Positions 1 to 9,188 of a DNA stretch of 64,000 nt are shown here, piece by piece (the stretch's first letter is position 1; each line of letters opens with the position of its first letter). A program made the translations under genes and the position numbers. Below the pieces are notes generated by a model. That model searched no databases, was not told the origin of the DNA, and worked only from the letters and a program-made list of their open reading frames with translations. Source of the stretch: an uncultured Bacteroidales bacterium (lineage in GTDB: Bacteria > Bacteroidota > Bacteroidia > Bacteroidales > UBA932). The stretch lies in the NCBI GenBank assembly GCA_944326325.1, contig CALVDQ010000002.1, positions 62,001 to 126,000 on the forward strand. The letters run 5' to 3'.

Positions 1-875
1 TAGAACCTGGATATGTTGTCCATCTTTGCTTCGTGGTCAACCCTTCCGAGCGAATCTCCGTTGTGGTTGAGCTGCTTGAGGTTCATTGTCCTGACCTCGT
101 CTCCGAAACGGGTCTCGTCGGATTTCTTGAAGGCGTAGTTCTCGAGCGGGATGACCATCTCCTGCCGGTCGAACTCGATTTTCTGGAGCTGCAGGGTGGT
201 GTCCCTGTATTTTCTCGTGTTCGTCTCCTCGTAGTTCGCCCCGTTGTAAAGGATGAATGTCAGGTAGGTCTTGTCCTCCGACATCTTCATCATGGCCGAG
301 TCCGCCAGGGTGAGACTGGTGTTGCCCTTGTTCCCGGTATGGTTGTAGACCATGACGCCATGCATGATGTCGGTCTCCTTGTCCCTGTCGTCCACGCGGA
401 GGATATAGCCGTCGATCCCGTCGTAGAAGGTCCCCGTCGGTATCTTGATCTCCTCCTTGGTCCTGCCAATGTCATCCCGGAGGGTGAATATCTTGTTGTA
501 TGCGACCGGAATGAGTTCGTTTGCCGCGAAGAAGGCGGCGATACTTATTATGGCCGAGACGATTATCAGCGGTGACAGCACCCTCTTCAGGGATATGCCG
601 GCGGCCTTGATGGCCAGCAGCTCGTTGTTTTCCCCCAGGTTGCCCAGGGTCATCACGGATGAAAGCAGGGTGGCAAGCGGCAGGGAAAGCGGGATAAGCG
701 TTGCGCTGCCCCAGCCGAGAAACTCCATGATTACCTTGAAACTCAGTCCTTTGCCGACAAGTTCGTCAATGTACAGCCATAGGAACTGCATCATCAGGAT
801 AAATATGACGACAAACAGGATCGCGAAGAACGGTCCTATGAAGGAACTGAGTATGAATCTGTCAAGCCTTTTCAT
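1..875 (-). CDS. lptG: LptG/LptF-family (YjgP/YjgQ) permease, C-terminus outside the window
   Basis: Inner-membrane component of the ABC machinery that extracts lipopolysaccharide from the inner membrane and passes it to the periplasmic Lpt bridge. I translated it by hand from the minus strand: it opens MKRLDRFILSSFIGPFFAIL, has three hydrophobic spans in the first ~120 residues, then a soluble beta-rich domain, the usual order for this family. About 291 codons are visible; the second membrane half runs off position 1. The start at 875 lies 19 bases after the alaS stop on the same strand, so the two are probably cotranscribed. LptF and LptG cannot be separated with confidence from the N-terminal half alone. 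Confidence 0.88.
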   Translation of the reverse strand, partial: MKRLDRFILSSFIGPFFAILFVVIFILMMQFLWLYIDELVGKGLSFKVIMEFLGWGSATLIPLSLPLATLLSSVMTLGNLGENNELLAIKAAGISLKRVLSPLIIVSAIISIAAFFAANELIPVAYNKIFTLRDDIGRTKEEIKIPTGTFYDGIDGYILRVDDRDKETDIMHGVMVYNHTGNKGNTSLTLADSAMMKMSEDKTYLTFILYNGANYEETNTRKYRDTTLQLQKIEFDRQEMVIPLENYAFKKSDETRFGDEVRTMNLKQLNHNGDSLGRVDHEAKMDNISRF

Positions 876-894
876 CCATGACTGTTGTAAATTG

Positions 895-3525
895 TCATTT
901 GCCGGCGGCCGCTTTCAGCATGATCTCCATGGCTTCTCCGAGTCCTCCGGCATCCTTTCCTCCGGCCGTAGCCATCCCAGGCTGTCCTCCGCCTCCTCCG
1001 GCAATGGCCTTTGCGGCTTCCTTTACGTCTTTGGAGGCGTTGCGCCCGGCTGCAACCAGGTCAGGGGAATACATTATGAAAAGCTGGGGCTTCCCTGCAT
1101 ACTCGAATGCCCCGAGCAATGCAAAGTTCTCCGTCTCTTTCTGCAGCATGAAGGCCGCGTTCTTCAGCATGGCAGGGTCTACCGGCATATTGATGGTGAC
1201 AACCCTTATCCCGTTTATCTCCTTCGCCTTCTCGAGGATGCTCTCCTTCATTGCGAGCGTCTTTTCCTTGGCTATCTTCTCGATCTCCTTCCTGAAATGC
1301 TCGTTCTCTTCAATCATCTTCCTTATGGCTCCGGCGAGATCAGGAACATTGTTGAAGAGGGCCCTTGCGCCCCTGAGCGTGTTCTCCATGGCGTCCACCA
1401 CGTTTTCCGCATTGGCTCCGGTGGTGGCCTCTATCCTCCTCACCCCTGCCGCTATGGCTGATTCCGAGATTATCTTGAAGAAGCCGATCTGTCCTGTCGC
1501 CCTGGCATGGGTACCTCCGCACAGCTCGATGGAGTCCCCGAAACGTACGACCCTCACCTTGTCACCGTACTTTTCCCCGAAGAGGGCCATCGCCCCCATT
1601 TCCTTGGCTTCCTCCATCGTTGCGTTCCTGTTCTCGCAGAGAGGTGAGTTCATCCTTATCAGGGCGTTGACCCTACGCTCCACGAGGTCTATCTGTTCGT
1701 CGGTAAGCTTCTCGAAGTGGGAGAAGTCGAACCTGAAATAGCTGTCGCATACGTATGAGCCTTTCTGCTCCACATGGGTCCCGAGGATTTCCCTCAGGGC
1801 CTGGTGCAGAAGGTGTGTTGCGGTATGGTTGTTCGTGATGCCCAGACGCCTTTCCCCGTCCACGACGAGCCTGAATTTTCCGGAACAGTCCTCCGGGATG
1901 CTTTCTGCAATGTGTATGGTAAGGTTATTCTCCTTTATAGTGTTGAGTATCTTTATCTTTTCACCGTTTTCCGATTCTATGTACCCTGTGTCGCCTACCT
2001 GTCCTCCCATCTCGGCATAGAACGGGGTCCTGTCAAAGACAAGCTGGTACATGACCTTGTTCCTTGCCTTGACGGTGCGGTGCCTTGTCAGGACTGCCCC
2101 GTCGACGGCCGTGGTATCGTATCCGAGGAATTCCACGTTTTCGCAGTGTTCGAATTCCACCCAGTCCCCGGACTCTATGGCAGTGGCGTTCCTGGCCCTT
2201 TCCTTCTGCTTCTGCAGCTCCTTCCCGAAGCCTTCGAGATCGATGGTGAAGCCGTTTTCCGATGCTATAAGCTCGCTGAGGTCAATAGGGAAACCGAAGG
2301 TGTCGTAGAGGACGAAAGCGTCTTCACCCTTGATGACCTTGGTGTCCGCGGACTTCTCCATGATGCTGTCCATGAGCCTTATCCCCCTGTCGAGGGTGCG
2401 CAGGAAAGCCACTTCCTCTTCCCTGATGACCTTTTCTATGAGGTCCTGCTGTGCCGCAAGTTCAGGATAGAACTCGCCCATGTCGTCCACGAGCTGTCCC
2501 ACGAGCCTGCAGAGGAAAGGTTCGTTAAAGCCGAGGAAGGTGTATCCGTATCTTACCGCGCGCCGCAGGATTCTCCTTATCACATATCCGGCCTTCACGT
2601 TCGACGGCAGCTGACCGTCAGCAATGGAGAAGCTGATGGCCCTGATGTGGTCGGCTATCACCCTCATGGCCACCCCGGTCTTTTCAGATTCGGTGTACCT
2701 GTGCCCGGAGAGCTCTTCAATCCTGGCTATCATGCCTGTGAACACGTCGGTATCGTAGTTGCTGCTCTTGCCCTGCAGGGTCATGCAGAGCCTCTCGAAG
2801 CCCATGCCGGTGTCGACGTTCTTGTTCGGAAGGAGTTCGAGTTCGCCGCTGGCCTTTCGGTTGAACTGCATGAACACGAGGTTCCAGATCTCGATGACGA
2901 GGTGGTGTCCTTTGTTCACGAGCTCCCTGCCTGGAAGCTCTGCCCTTTCCTTGTCAGACCTCAGGTCGACGTGGATTTCGCTGCACGGGCCGCACGGGCC
3001 GGTATCGCCCATTTCCCAGAAATTGTCGTGCTTGTTCCCGAGGAGTATCCTGTCTTCCGGAAGATGCTTCTTCCATTCTTCCAGTGCCTCCTTGTCCATT
3101 TCGGTGCCGTCCGATGCATCTCCCTCGAATACGGTAGCATAGAGACGGTCCTTGTCTATACCGTAGACTCCGGTCAGAAGTTCCCACGCCCACGATATCG
3201 CTTCCGCCTTGAAGTAGTCCCCGAAACTCCAGTTCCCGAGCATCTCGAACATGGTGTGGTGGTAGGAGTCATGTCCCACTTCCTCGAGATCATTGTGCTT
3301 TCCGCTGACCCTCAGGCACTTCTGGCTGTCGGCCACCCTTTTGTACTTAGGTTTGCTGTTCCCCAGGAACCAGTCCTTGAACTGGTTCATCCCGGCATTC
3401 GTGAACATCAGCGTCGGGTCGTTCTTGACGACCATAGGTGCTGAAGGCACTACGGTATGTCCTTTGGATGCGAAAAAATCCAGGAATGCTTTCCTTATCT
3501 CCTTTGAAGTCATATAGTTATTCAT
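895..3525 (-). CDS. alaS: Alanyl-tRNA synthetase
   Basis: Charges tRNA-Ala and hydrolyses mischarged Ser/Gly-tRNA in the cytoplasm. The protein opens [18 protein letters not shown], the typical class II AlaRS start, and carries the editing zinc site HTATH...CGGTH and a glycine-rich DHHA1 tail (GGGGGQPGM). The reading frame extends 22 codons further upstream, but I place the start at 3525 because an AAGGA sits just before it and the upstream residues do not look like the family. The resulting 876 residues are full length. A good TAnnTTTG promoter lies upstream (3589-3622), and lptG follows 19 bases downstream. Confidence 0.98.
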   Translation of the reverse strand: MNNYMTSKEIRKAFLDFFASKGHTVVPSAPMVVKNDPTLMFTNAGMNQFKDWFLGNSKPKYKRVADSQKCLRVSGKHNDLEEVGHDSYHHTMFEMLGNWSFGDYFKAEAISWAWELLTGVYGIDKDRLYATVFEGDASDGTEMDKEALEEWKKHLPEDRILLGNKHDNFWEMGDTGPCGPCSEIHVDLRSDKERAELPGRELVNKGHHLVIEIWNLVFMQFNRKASGELELLPNKNVDTGMGFERLCMTLQGKSSNYDTDVFTGMIARIEELSGHRYTESEKTGVAMRVIADHIRAISFSIADGQLPSNVKAGYVIRRILRRAVRYGYTFLGFNEPFLCRLVGQLVDDMGEFYPELAAQQDLIEKVIREEEVAFLRTLDRGIRLMDSIMEKSADTKVIKGEDAFVLYDTFGFPIDLSELIASENGFTIDLEGFGKELQKQKERARNATAIESGDWVEFEHCENVEFLGYDTTAVDGAVLTRHRTVKARNKVMYQLVFDRTPFYAEMGGQVGDTGYIESENGEKIKILNTIKENNLTIHIAESIPEDCSGKFRLVVDGERRLGITNNHTATHLLHQALREILGTHVEQKGSYVCDSYFRFDFSHFEKLTDEQIDLVERRVNALIRMNSPLCENRNATMEEAKEMGAMALFGEKYGDKVRVVRFGDSIELCGGTHARATGQIGFFKIISESAIAAGVRRIEATTGANAENVVDAMENTLRGARALFNNVPDLAGAIRKMIEENEHFRKEIEKIAKEKTLAMKESILEKAKEINGIRVVTINMPVDPAMLKNAAFMLQKETENFALLGAFEYAGKPQLFIMYSPDLVAAGRNASKDVKEAAKAIAGGGGGQPGMATAGGKDAGGLGEAMEIMLKAAAGK

Positions 3526-3588
3526 TATTATCCTTATCTTGGCTTCCGGTTGTGCTCCAAACCGCAGCGACCGGACTGAAATATCCTG

Positions 3589-3622
3589 CAAAATTAGAAA
3601 CTGTTTTCAAATTTTTCAAAAT
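3589..3622 (-). promoter_or_regulatory. Bacteroidetes promoter for alaS-lptG
   Basis: On the minus strand a TTTTG -33 element (3622-3617) is followed by a 20-base spacer and TAATTTTG (3596-3589), a perfect TAnnTTTG -7 box. Transcription would begin near 3583, leaving a leader of roughly 60 bases before alaS. Confidence 0.75.
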
Positions 3623-3669
3623 TTCAGAAGACTTCTCCTCGAGAATTTTAATAAAGTTGATTTCAAGAG

Positions 3670-3698
3670 GGATTCTTGATTTTTCAGGAATCCTTTTT
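3670..3698. other. Terminator-like hairpin in the divergent alaS/M23 spacer
   Basis: GGATTC (3670-3675) pairs with GAATCC (3688-3693) with two more pairs inside, and the plus strand continues into five T residues and then a longer T-run. It looks like an intrinsic terminator reading rightward, yet no rightward gene ends here because the flanking genes diverge. Confidence 0.45.
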
Positions 3699-3732
3699 CG
3701 TTTTTTTTAATAGGTATTTCCCGGAAAAAATG

Positions 3733-3740
3733 TATATTTG
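3733..3740 (+). promoter_or_regulatory. TAnnTTTG -7 box immediately before the first M23 gene
   Basis: TATATTTG ends only 6 bases before the ATG at 3747, so the expected transcript begins at or next to the start codon (leaderless). I see no convincing -33 element at the usual distance. Confidence 0.6.
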
Positions 3741-3746
3741 CGCGTT

Positions 3747-4724
3747 ATGGCGAAATATATTTTCAATAAAGAGACCCTCAATTACGAGGAATATACATAT
3801 TCGGGGAAGCTGAAGCTGGTCAGGGCCGTCATCATCTTCGCGGCGAGTGTCGCCGTCGCTTTCCTTTATCTGTGGTTCTACACTTCGGTCCTGGGATACG
3901 ACCTGCCCAAGACGGCCTTCCTGAAAAAGACCAACGCCAGGCTCAATACGAGGCTCGAACTGCTGAACAGGGAACTCGATTCGGATGCCGGGTACCTTGC
4001 CTCTTTCCAGGCCAGGGACAATGACATCTACCGTTCCGTATTCGGTATGAACGAAATCCCTGCAGAGGTCAGGAACGCCGGGTTCGGAGGAGTCGACAGA
4101 TATTCCTATCTTTCTGCGATAGACAGGACGGGACTTCTGAGAAGTACCGAAATACGTCTCGATATCCTCACCAAGAAAGCCTGCCTCCAGTCCACTTCCT
4201 TCGACGAGATTGAGTCGGTGGCAAAGAAGGCCGGAGACATGGCGGCCTGCATACCGTCCGTGCCGCCTGTAAACCCGGACAAGGACGAATACCGCATATC
4301 CAGTTCTTTCGGATACAGGTCCGACCCGTTCCTCGGAACTACAAAGAGGCATACGGGGATGGATTTCGCCTGCCATATCGGCAACCGTGTATATGCTACG
4401 GCCGACGGGGTGGTCGAGGATGTCAGGACAGACTCCTACGGATACGGAAAGTATGTCATAATAGACCACGGGTTCGGCTACAAGACCCGTTACGCCCATC
4501 TTTCCAGCATAAAGGTCGAGGAAGGAATGAAGGTCACCAGAGGCACGCTCATAGCCCTGTCCGGGAATTCCGGACGGTCTTCCGGTCCACATCTCCACTA
4601 TGAGGTCATCTACAAGGGCGGGTATGTCAACCCGATGAACTATATGGATCTCGGGATGTCCGTGGAGGAATACGCCCAGCTGACCGGAAAGGCTTCCGCT
4701 CAGGATATGGAGAATCCTGCCTGA
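3747..4724 (+). CDS. Membrane-anchored M23 family metallopeptidase (copy 1)
   Basis: Predicted peptidoglycan endopeptidase or a LytM-type activator of one, acting in the periplasm. The 325-residue protein has a cytoplasmic basic N-terminus, one membrane segment at about residues 28-46, a helical linker, and a C-terminal LytM domain. The zinc-binding set is complete: His202 and Asp206 in HTGMDF, and His282/His284 in HLHYE, so it should be catalytically active. I chose ATG 3747 over an in-frame TTG at 3738, which lies inside the -7 promoter box. A paralogue follows 22 bases downstream. Confidence 0.93.
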   Translation: MAKYIFNKETLNYEEYTYSGKLKLVRAVIIFAASVAVAFLYLWFYTSVLGYDLPKTAFLKKTNARLNTRLELLNRELDSDAGYLASFQARDNDIYRSVFGMNEIPAEVRNAGFGGVDRYSYLSAIDRTGLLRSTEIRLDILTKKACLQSTSFDEIESVAKKAGDMAACIPSVPPVNPDKDEYRISSSFGYRSDPFLGTTKRHTGMDFACHIGNRVYATADGVVEDVRTDSYGYGKYVIIDHGFGYKTRYAHLSSIKVEEGMKVTRGTLIALSGNSGRSSGPHLHYEVIYKGGYVNPMNYMDLGMSVEEYAQLTGKASAQDMENPA

Positions 4725-4746
4725 GATACAGTGAGGAGGAGCCGCT

Positions 4747-5700
4747 ATGGGCAAGAAGAAGTATGTCTTCGACAGTGACAGTTTCAAGGTAGGAAAGGCG
4801 GAGCGCAAGGGAAGGAAGATCGCGCTGACGGCTTTGAAGCTGTTCGTGGCCAGCATATCCCTCACGGTGGTCTATTACATTTTCTTTGCACTCTTTTTCA
4901 GTACCGACAAGGAACGTGCCCTGCAGAACGAGAACAGGATGCTTGAAAGGATGTATCCTGAGATGGCCAGGAAGGCCGGCCTTCTCGAGGATGTGGTAAG
5001 GGGGCTCAAGATCAGGGACGGAAAGATATATTCGGAAATATTCGAGACCGAAGCTCCGGAATTGGACAAGGTCCTGGACGCCAATCTCATGCCCTTGACG
5101 GACTCTATCGCCGAGGAGGATATCGTGAAGCTGACGGAGGCCAAGGCCGACGCACTGATGCGCGAGGCCGGCAGAATAGAAGACAATATGGCGAGGATAC
5201 TTGCCATCTGTTCCGGAGAAGGGTTCTCGGCTCCGCCTATGGGCCTGCCCCTCAGGGATTTCTCGCTTTCGATGACGGGCGCATCTGTCGGACGGAAGAT
5301 GAATCCGTTCTACAAGGTAATCGGCAACCACGAAGGACTTGACTTCATGTCCGGTCTCGGGAATGAGGTACTGGCCACGGCGGACGGCACCGTCACCGAG
5401 ATTGTCCGTTCAAGAAAGGGTCCCGGCAATGTGGTGGTCATCGACCATGGCAACGGCTATCTGACAAAGTATGCGCATCTACAGGATATGACCGTACAGC
5501 GGGGCAGGAAGGTCGGGAAAGGCGAGGTGATAGGCTATGTCGGCATGTCCGGTTCCTCTTTCGCCCCTCATCTGCATTACGAGGTCTGGAAAAACGGCCA
5601 GGTGCAGGACCCGGTCAATTATTTTTTCGGTTCCGTTTCCCCTTCGGACTATGCGGAAATGTCCGTGGCATCCGTGCTCACGGGCCAATCACTGGACTGA
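4747..5700 (+). CDS. Membrane-anchored M23 family metallopeptidase (copy 2)
   Basis: Tandem paralogue of the preceding gene with the same plan: basic N-terminus, one membrane segment near residues 30-50, helical stalk and C-terminal LytM domain. Zinc ligands His195 and Asp199 (HEGLDF) and His275/His277 (HLHYE) are present. A strong GGAGG ribosome-binding site precedes the ATG. The linkers of the two copies are quite diverged, so the duplication is old, and retention of both active sites suggests different partners or substrates in the wall. It probably works in cell-wall cleavage during growth or division; no substrate can be read from the sequence. Confidence 0.93.
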   Translation: MGKKKYVFDSDSFKVGKAERKGRKIALTALKLFVASISLTVVYYIFFALFFSTDKERALQNENRMLERMYPEMARKAGLLEDVVRGLKIRDGKIYSEIFETEAPELDKVLDANLMPLTDSIAEEDIVKLTEAKADALMREAGRIEDNMARILAICSGEGFSAPPMGLPLRDFSLSMTGASVGRKMNPFYKVIGNHEGLDFMSGLGNEVLATADGTVTEIVRSRKGPGNVVVIDHGNGYLTKYAHLQDMTVQRGRKVGKGEVIGYVGMSGSSFAPHLHYEVWKNGQVQDPVNYFFGSVSPSDYAEMSVASVLTGQSLD

Positions 5701-5702
5701 TT

Positions 5703-6032
5703 ATGCGTAAGCTTTTCTATACCGTAGGCGAAGTGGCGGAGATACTCGGAGAGAGCGTCTCTCTCGTACGTTTCTGGTCAGATACCTTTCCTGATTTCAT
5801 ACGTCCGGTGCGCAACGCAAAGGGGAACAGGCTGTTCTCGGACGGTGATGTGGAGACCTTCCGCCAGATACATTATCTTGTGGGGACAGGACTGAAGCTG
5901 GAGGGAGTTGCCAGACGCCTGAGGGACGACAGGACCGCGGTAGCATCGGAACTGAAGGTGCTTGATACCCTGAAGAGCATACGCGAGCAGCTGATAGAGG
6001 TCCGCTCCTCAATGACATCCGGAAAAAGATGA
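5703..6032 (+). CDS. MerR-family HTH transcriptional regulator
   Basis: The 109-residue protein opens MRKLFYTVGEVAEILGE, the MerR winged-helix signature, followed by a wing with SLVRFWSDTFP and a short helix. It lacks any effector-binding domain or metal-binding cysteines, as is usual for this short Bacteroidetes subgroup. The ATG lies two bases after the M23 stop, so it is cotranscribed and may be translationally coupled with the peptidase gene. Its targets cannot be inferred. Confidence 0.88.
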   Translation: MRKLFYTVGEVAEILGESVSLVRFWSDTFPDFIRPVRNAKGNRLFSDGDVETFRQIHYLVGTGLKLEGVARRLRDDRTAVASELKVLDTLKSIREQLIEVRSSMTSGKR

Positions 6033-6064
6033 TCCCATGACATTCCGTAACAATATTATATAAT

Positions 6065-6844
6065 ATGTATAAGGTAAAAGATATCATAGCCGTGCTGGAG
6101 GATTTCGCCCCGCTTTCCATCCAGGAGAAATGGGATAACAGCGGATTGTGCATCGGCTCTCCGGAAGCTCCGGTAACTTCCGTGCTTCTGGGACTCGACT
6201 GTACTCCTGAACTTGTCGGCGAGGCTGTCTCATGCGGGGCAGACATGATTGTCACGCATCATCCCCTGATATTCTCGGGACTGAAGAAGATCTCGCCGGA
6301 GGATCCTGTAGGGGCAGCCGTCATCAAGGCAGTATCGGCAGGTATTGCCGTCTATGCGGCGCATACTACGGCCGACAAGGTGATTGCAGGGGTGAGCGGG
6401 GCCATGGCTTCGCGTCTCGGCCTCCGGGATGTGTCGGTTCTGGCTCCTGAAGCTGACGGCAACGGCCTCGGCGTGACGGGGTATCTTCCGGAACCGCTGC
6501 CTGCGCCGGATGCGGTGGATTATGTCAAGGAGAAGTTTTCCCTGAAGTCGGTGCGTGCCTCGCGTCCTGTCAGGGGGAAGATCTCGAAGGTCGCCCTTTG
6601 CGGCGGTGCAGGGGCGTCACTCATACCTGATGCCATCGCCTCGGGGGCGGACCTTTATATCACGGGTGACATATCCTACCATCACTTCTTCACACCGGAC
6701 GGCTTCATGCTGATGGACATAGGCCATTATGAAAGCGAGAAAGACATAGTTGCGATTTTATTTTCATTGATAAAGAAAAATTTTCCTAACTTTGCAGTCC
6801 GTATGACGGAAAACGTAAATAGTAACCCGATATATTATTTTTAA
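6065..6844 (+). CDS. Nif3-like dinuclear metal-centre hexameric protein
   Basis: Member of the NIF3/YbgI family (often labelled GTP cyclohydrolase 1 type 2 homologue); biochemical role in bacteria is poorly settled. Metal-ligand motifs are visible: the His pair in MIVTHHPLIF, the HTTADK motif, and a C-terminal HYESE motif. At 259 residues it is the short form without the central CutA1-like insertion common in other Bacteroidetes members. It lies 32 bases after the MerR gene. Its 3' end contains the promoter of the next gene. Confidence 0.92.
   Translation: MYKVKDIIAVLEDFAPLSIQEKWDNSGLCIGSPEAPVTSVLLGLDCTPELVGEAVSCGADMIVTHHPLIFSGLKKISPEDPVGAAVIKAVSAGIAVYAAHTTADKVIAGVSGAMASRLGLRDVSVLAPEADGNGLGVTGYLPEPLPAPDAVDYVKEKFSLKSVRASRPVRGKISKVALCGGAGASLIPDAIASGADLYITGDISYHHFFTPDGFMLMDIGHYESEKDIVAILFSLIKKNFPNFAVRMTENVNSNPIYYF
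6767..6794 (+). promoter_or_regulatory. Promoter inside the Nif3 gene, driving the zinc-ribbon gene
   Basis: TTG at 6767-6769 and TAACTTTG at 6787-6794 form a TAnnTTTG promoter within the last 60 bases of the Nif3 gene. The expected start is near 6800, about 50 bases before the ATG at 6850. Confidence 0.65.
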
Positions 6845-6849
6845 GCGAT

Positions 6850-7659
6850 ATGGCTAAAAAGACGAAGAAAATAGAAACCCCTATCGACCAGAGGGAAACG
6901 TTCGTGTCGATCCAGAAAAGCTTTGCCGACTCGGACCTGAGTGTCGAGGAGAAGCTTAAAACCCTGTATGCCCTGCAGCAGGCTGACACTGAGATTGACA
7001 AGATACTTCAGCTCAGGGGCGAGCTCCCTCTCGAGGTAGAGGCTCTGGAGAATGAAATTGCGGACCTTAAAGCCAAGTCCGCAGGCGTCGCCGAGCAGAT
7101 TGAAGGCCTGAACGCCAAGATATCGGAAGCCAAGCACAATATCGTGGAATGTGAAGCCCAGCTTGAAAAGTACAGGTCACAGCTGGATAATGTCTCAAAC
7201 AGCCGCGAATACGACTCCCTCAACAAGGAAATAGAGAACCAGGATCTCCTGAAGGCCATTGCCGAGAAAAACATAGACGAAGCCAAGAAAGCTATCCTTG
7301 CCAAGAAGGCCGACATGGAAGCCATCAAGGAGAAGGTGGAGGTCAGGACAGGAGATCTGAAAGCCAAGACCACAGAGCTTTCGACCATAGTCGAGTCCAC
7401 GGCGGCCGAGGAGGAAAGGCTCCGTGCAAAGAGGGAGGCCTGCGCCGAGAAGATAGACGCCAGGACCATGAGTGCCTATGACCGTATAAGGAAGAGCTGC
7501 AACAACCACCTTGCGGTGGTGTCCGTGTTCAACGGTGATTCCTGCGGCGGATGCTTCAATTCTATCCCTCCGCAGAGGCTTATCGACATCGCTTCCAACA
7601 AGAAGATGATAATCTGCGAATACTGCGGCAGAATCCTCGTGAACCCGGATTTCGACTGA
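6850..7659 (+). CDS. Coiled-coil protein with C-terminal C4 zinc ribbon
   Basis: 269 residues: a long charged helical hairpin (about residues 45-200, Glu/Lys/Ala rich, heptad-like) followed by a zinc ribbon with CGGC and CEYCG pairs. This is the conserved bacterial zf-RING_7/DUF164 family, thought to bind nucleic acid or act in protein complexes but with no firm function in this phylum. It is 5 bases after the Nif3 gene, a pairing that recurs in Bacteroidetes, and dnaB begins 7 bases later, so all three can be cotranscribed. Confidence 0.9.
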   Translation: MAKKTKKIETPIDQRETFVSIQKSFADSDLSVEEKLKTLYALQQADTEIDKILQLRGELPLEVEALENEIADLKAKSAGVAEQIEGLNAKISEAKHNIVECEAQLEKYRSQLDNVSNSREYDSLNKEIENQDLLKAIAEKNIDEAKKAILAKKADMEAIKEKVEVRTGDLKAKTTELSTIVESTAAEEERLRAKREACAEKIDARTMSAYDRIRKSCNNHLAVVSVFNGDSCGGCFNSIPPQRLIDIASNKKMIICEYCGRILVNPDFD

Positions 7660-7666
7660 TTGTCTT

Positions 7667-9181
7667 ATGGCGGAAGAGGGAAAGAGAAGGTACAGCAGAA
7701 AGAAAGAATCGGTTAACCTCGATACATTAGGGCTTGAGATGGGAAACAGACCGCCTCAGGCTCTTGATGTTGAAGAGGCTGTGATAGGTGCGCTCCTGAT
7801 CGAACCGAGCTGCGTGGACGACTCGGTGGAGGAGCTTACCCCGTCGTCTTTCTACAGCGAAAAGCACCGCATGATATTCCAGGCCATAGTCTCCCTGGTG
7901 AACGAACACTCTTCCGTGGACCTACTGACAGTCTCGCAGAGGCTGAAGGAACAGGGGAACCTGGAGATAGTCGGAGGTGCCCAGGCCCTTGCGTCCCTGA
8001 CGCAGAAAGTCGGGGCTGCCGCCCATATCGAGTATTACATCAAGATCCTCAAGCAGAAATGCATCCAGAGGGAGCTGATCACCGCCTCGTACGATATCCT
8101 GAAGAACTCCTACGACGAGAGCGTGAATGTCGACCAGCTCATCGATATGGCCCAGACCAAGATATTCGCGGCCATCCAGAACAATGTCAAGAAGGACGTG
8201 CAGGAGATAGGCTCCGTCATCAACCAGGCCATCTCCGACATAGAGCGTCTCCAGGCGTCCACCGGACTGAGCGGTGTGCCGTCCGGCTTCCCGTCCCTCG
8301 ACAGGATCACCTTCGGATGGCAGCCGTCCGATCTCATCATAGTGGCGGCCAGGCCTTCCGTCGGAAAGACGGCCTTTGTCGTGAATGTGGCCAGAAATGC
8401 TGCGGTGGACCACCATATGCCGGTGGCCTTCTTCTCTCTCGAGATGCCGGCCATACAGCTTGCCAAGAGGATGATGGTCTCGGAGACCGGACTTTCTGCC
8501 GACAAGATCAAGGGCGGGACAAAGCTGGAGCAGTACGAATGGGTACAGCTCGAGGAAAAGCTCAAGGACCTTGCCAAGGCTCCGCTATACATAGATGACA
8601 CTCCGTCCCTGCCGGTGATGGAGTTCCGTTCCAAGGTAAAGCGGCTCGTGAACCAGAAGGGGGTCCGTCTGGTCATCGTGGACTACCTTCAGCTGATGCA
8701 GGGTCCTGCGGAACTGAAGGGAATGAGGGAGCAGGAGGTGGCCTCCATTTCCAGAACCCTGAAAGCCACCGCCAAGGAGATGAACGTGCCTATCATCGCC
8801 CTTTCCCAGCTGAGCAGGGATGCGGTGAAGAGGCAGGGCGGGAACAACCGTCCGCAGCTCAGCGACCTGCGCGAGTCCGGATCCATCGAACAGGACGCCG
8901 ATATGGTGCTCTTTATCCACCGTTATGACTACCAGGGTCTTAACGAGGATGCTTCCGAAGTCGGAAAGACAGATCTTATCATTGCCAAGCACAGGAACGG
9001 TGAGATAGGCGACGTGCCTCTCATGTTCCGTTCTTCCGAAGTGCGCTTCGTGGATATGGAAGATACGATTGCCGCGCAGTCTTTCATGCCGGTATCTTCC
9101 ATCATGAATGAGGATATGCCCGATCCGTTCGGGGGTATGCCTTCATCCCCGAACTCTGAATTTATGAATCCGGAATTCTGA
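7667..9181 (+). CDS. dnaB: Replicative DNA helicase DnaB
   Basis: Hexameric 5'-3' helicase that unwinds DNA at the replication fork. 504 residues with an N-terminal DnaB domain beginning around PPQALDVEEAVIGALL, the linker, and a RecA-like ATPase domain with Walker A ARPSVGKTA near residues 228-236, Walker B VIVDYLQLM and the arginine-finger region HRNGEIGDV. There is no intein. The C-terminal tail is short, polar and rich in Met and Pro. It lies 7 bases after the zinc-ribbon gene. Confidence 0.98.
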   Translation: MAEEGKRRYSRKKESVNLDTLGLEMGNRPPQALDVEEAVIGALLIEPSCVDDSVEELTPSSFYSEKHRMIFQAIVSLVNEHSSVDLLTVSQRLKEQGNLEIVGGAQALASLTQKVGAAAHIEYYIKILKQKCIQRELITASYDILKNSYDESVNVDQLIDMAQTKIFAAIQNNVKKDVQEIGSVINQAISDIERLQASTGLSGVPSGFPSLDRITFGWQPSDLIIVAARPSVGKTAFVVNVARNAAVDHHMPVAFFSLEMPAIQLAKRMMVSETGLSADKIKGGTKLEQYEWVQLEEKLKDLAKAPLYIDDTPSLPVMEFRSKVKRLVNQKGVRLVIVDYLQLMQGPAELKGMREQEVASISRTLKATAKEMNVPIIALSQLSRDAVKRQGGNNRPQLSDLRESGSIEQDADMVLFIHRYDYQGLNEDASEVGKTDLIIAKHRNGEIGDVPLMFRSSEVRFVDMEDTIAAQSFMPVSSIMNEDMPDPFGGMPSSPNSEFMNPEF

Positions 9182-9188
9182 ATCCCTT

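Noticed and set aside
1774..3444. 556-codon plus-strand frame antisense to alaS
   Set aside because: Low-complexity composition typical of the complement of a coding strand, while alaS on the other strand is beyond doubt.
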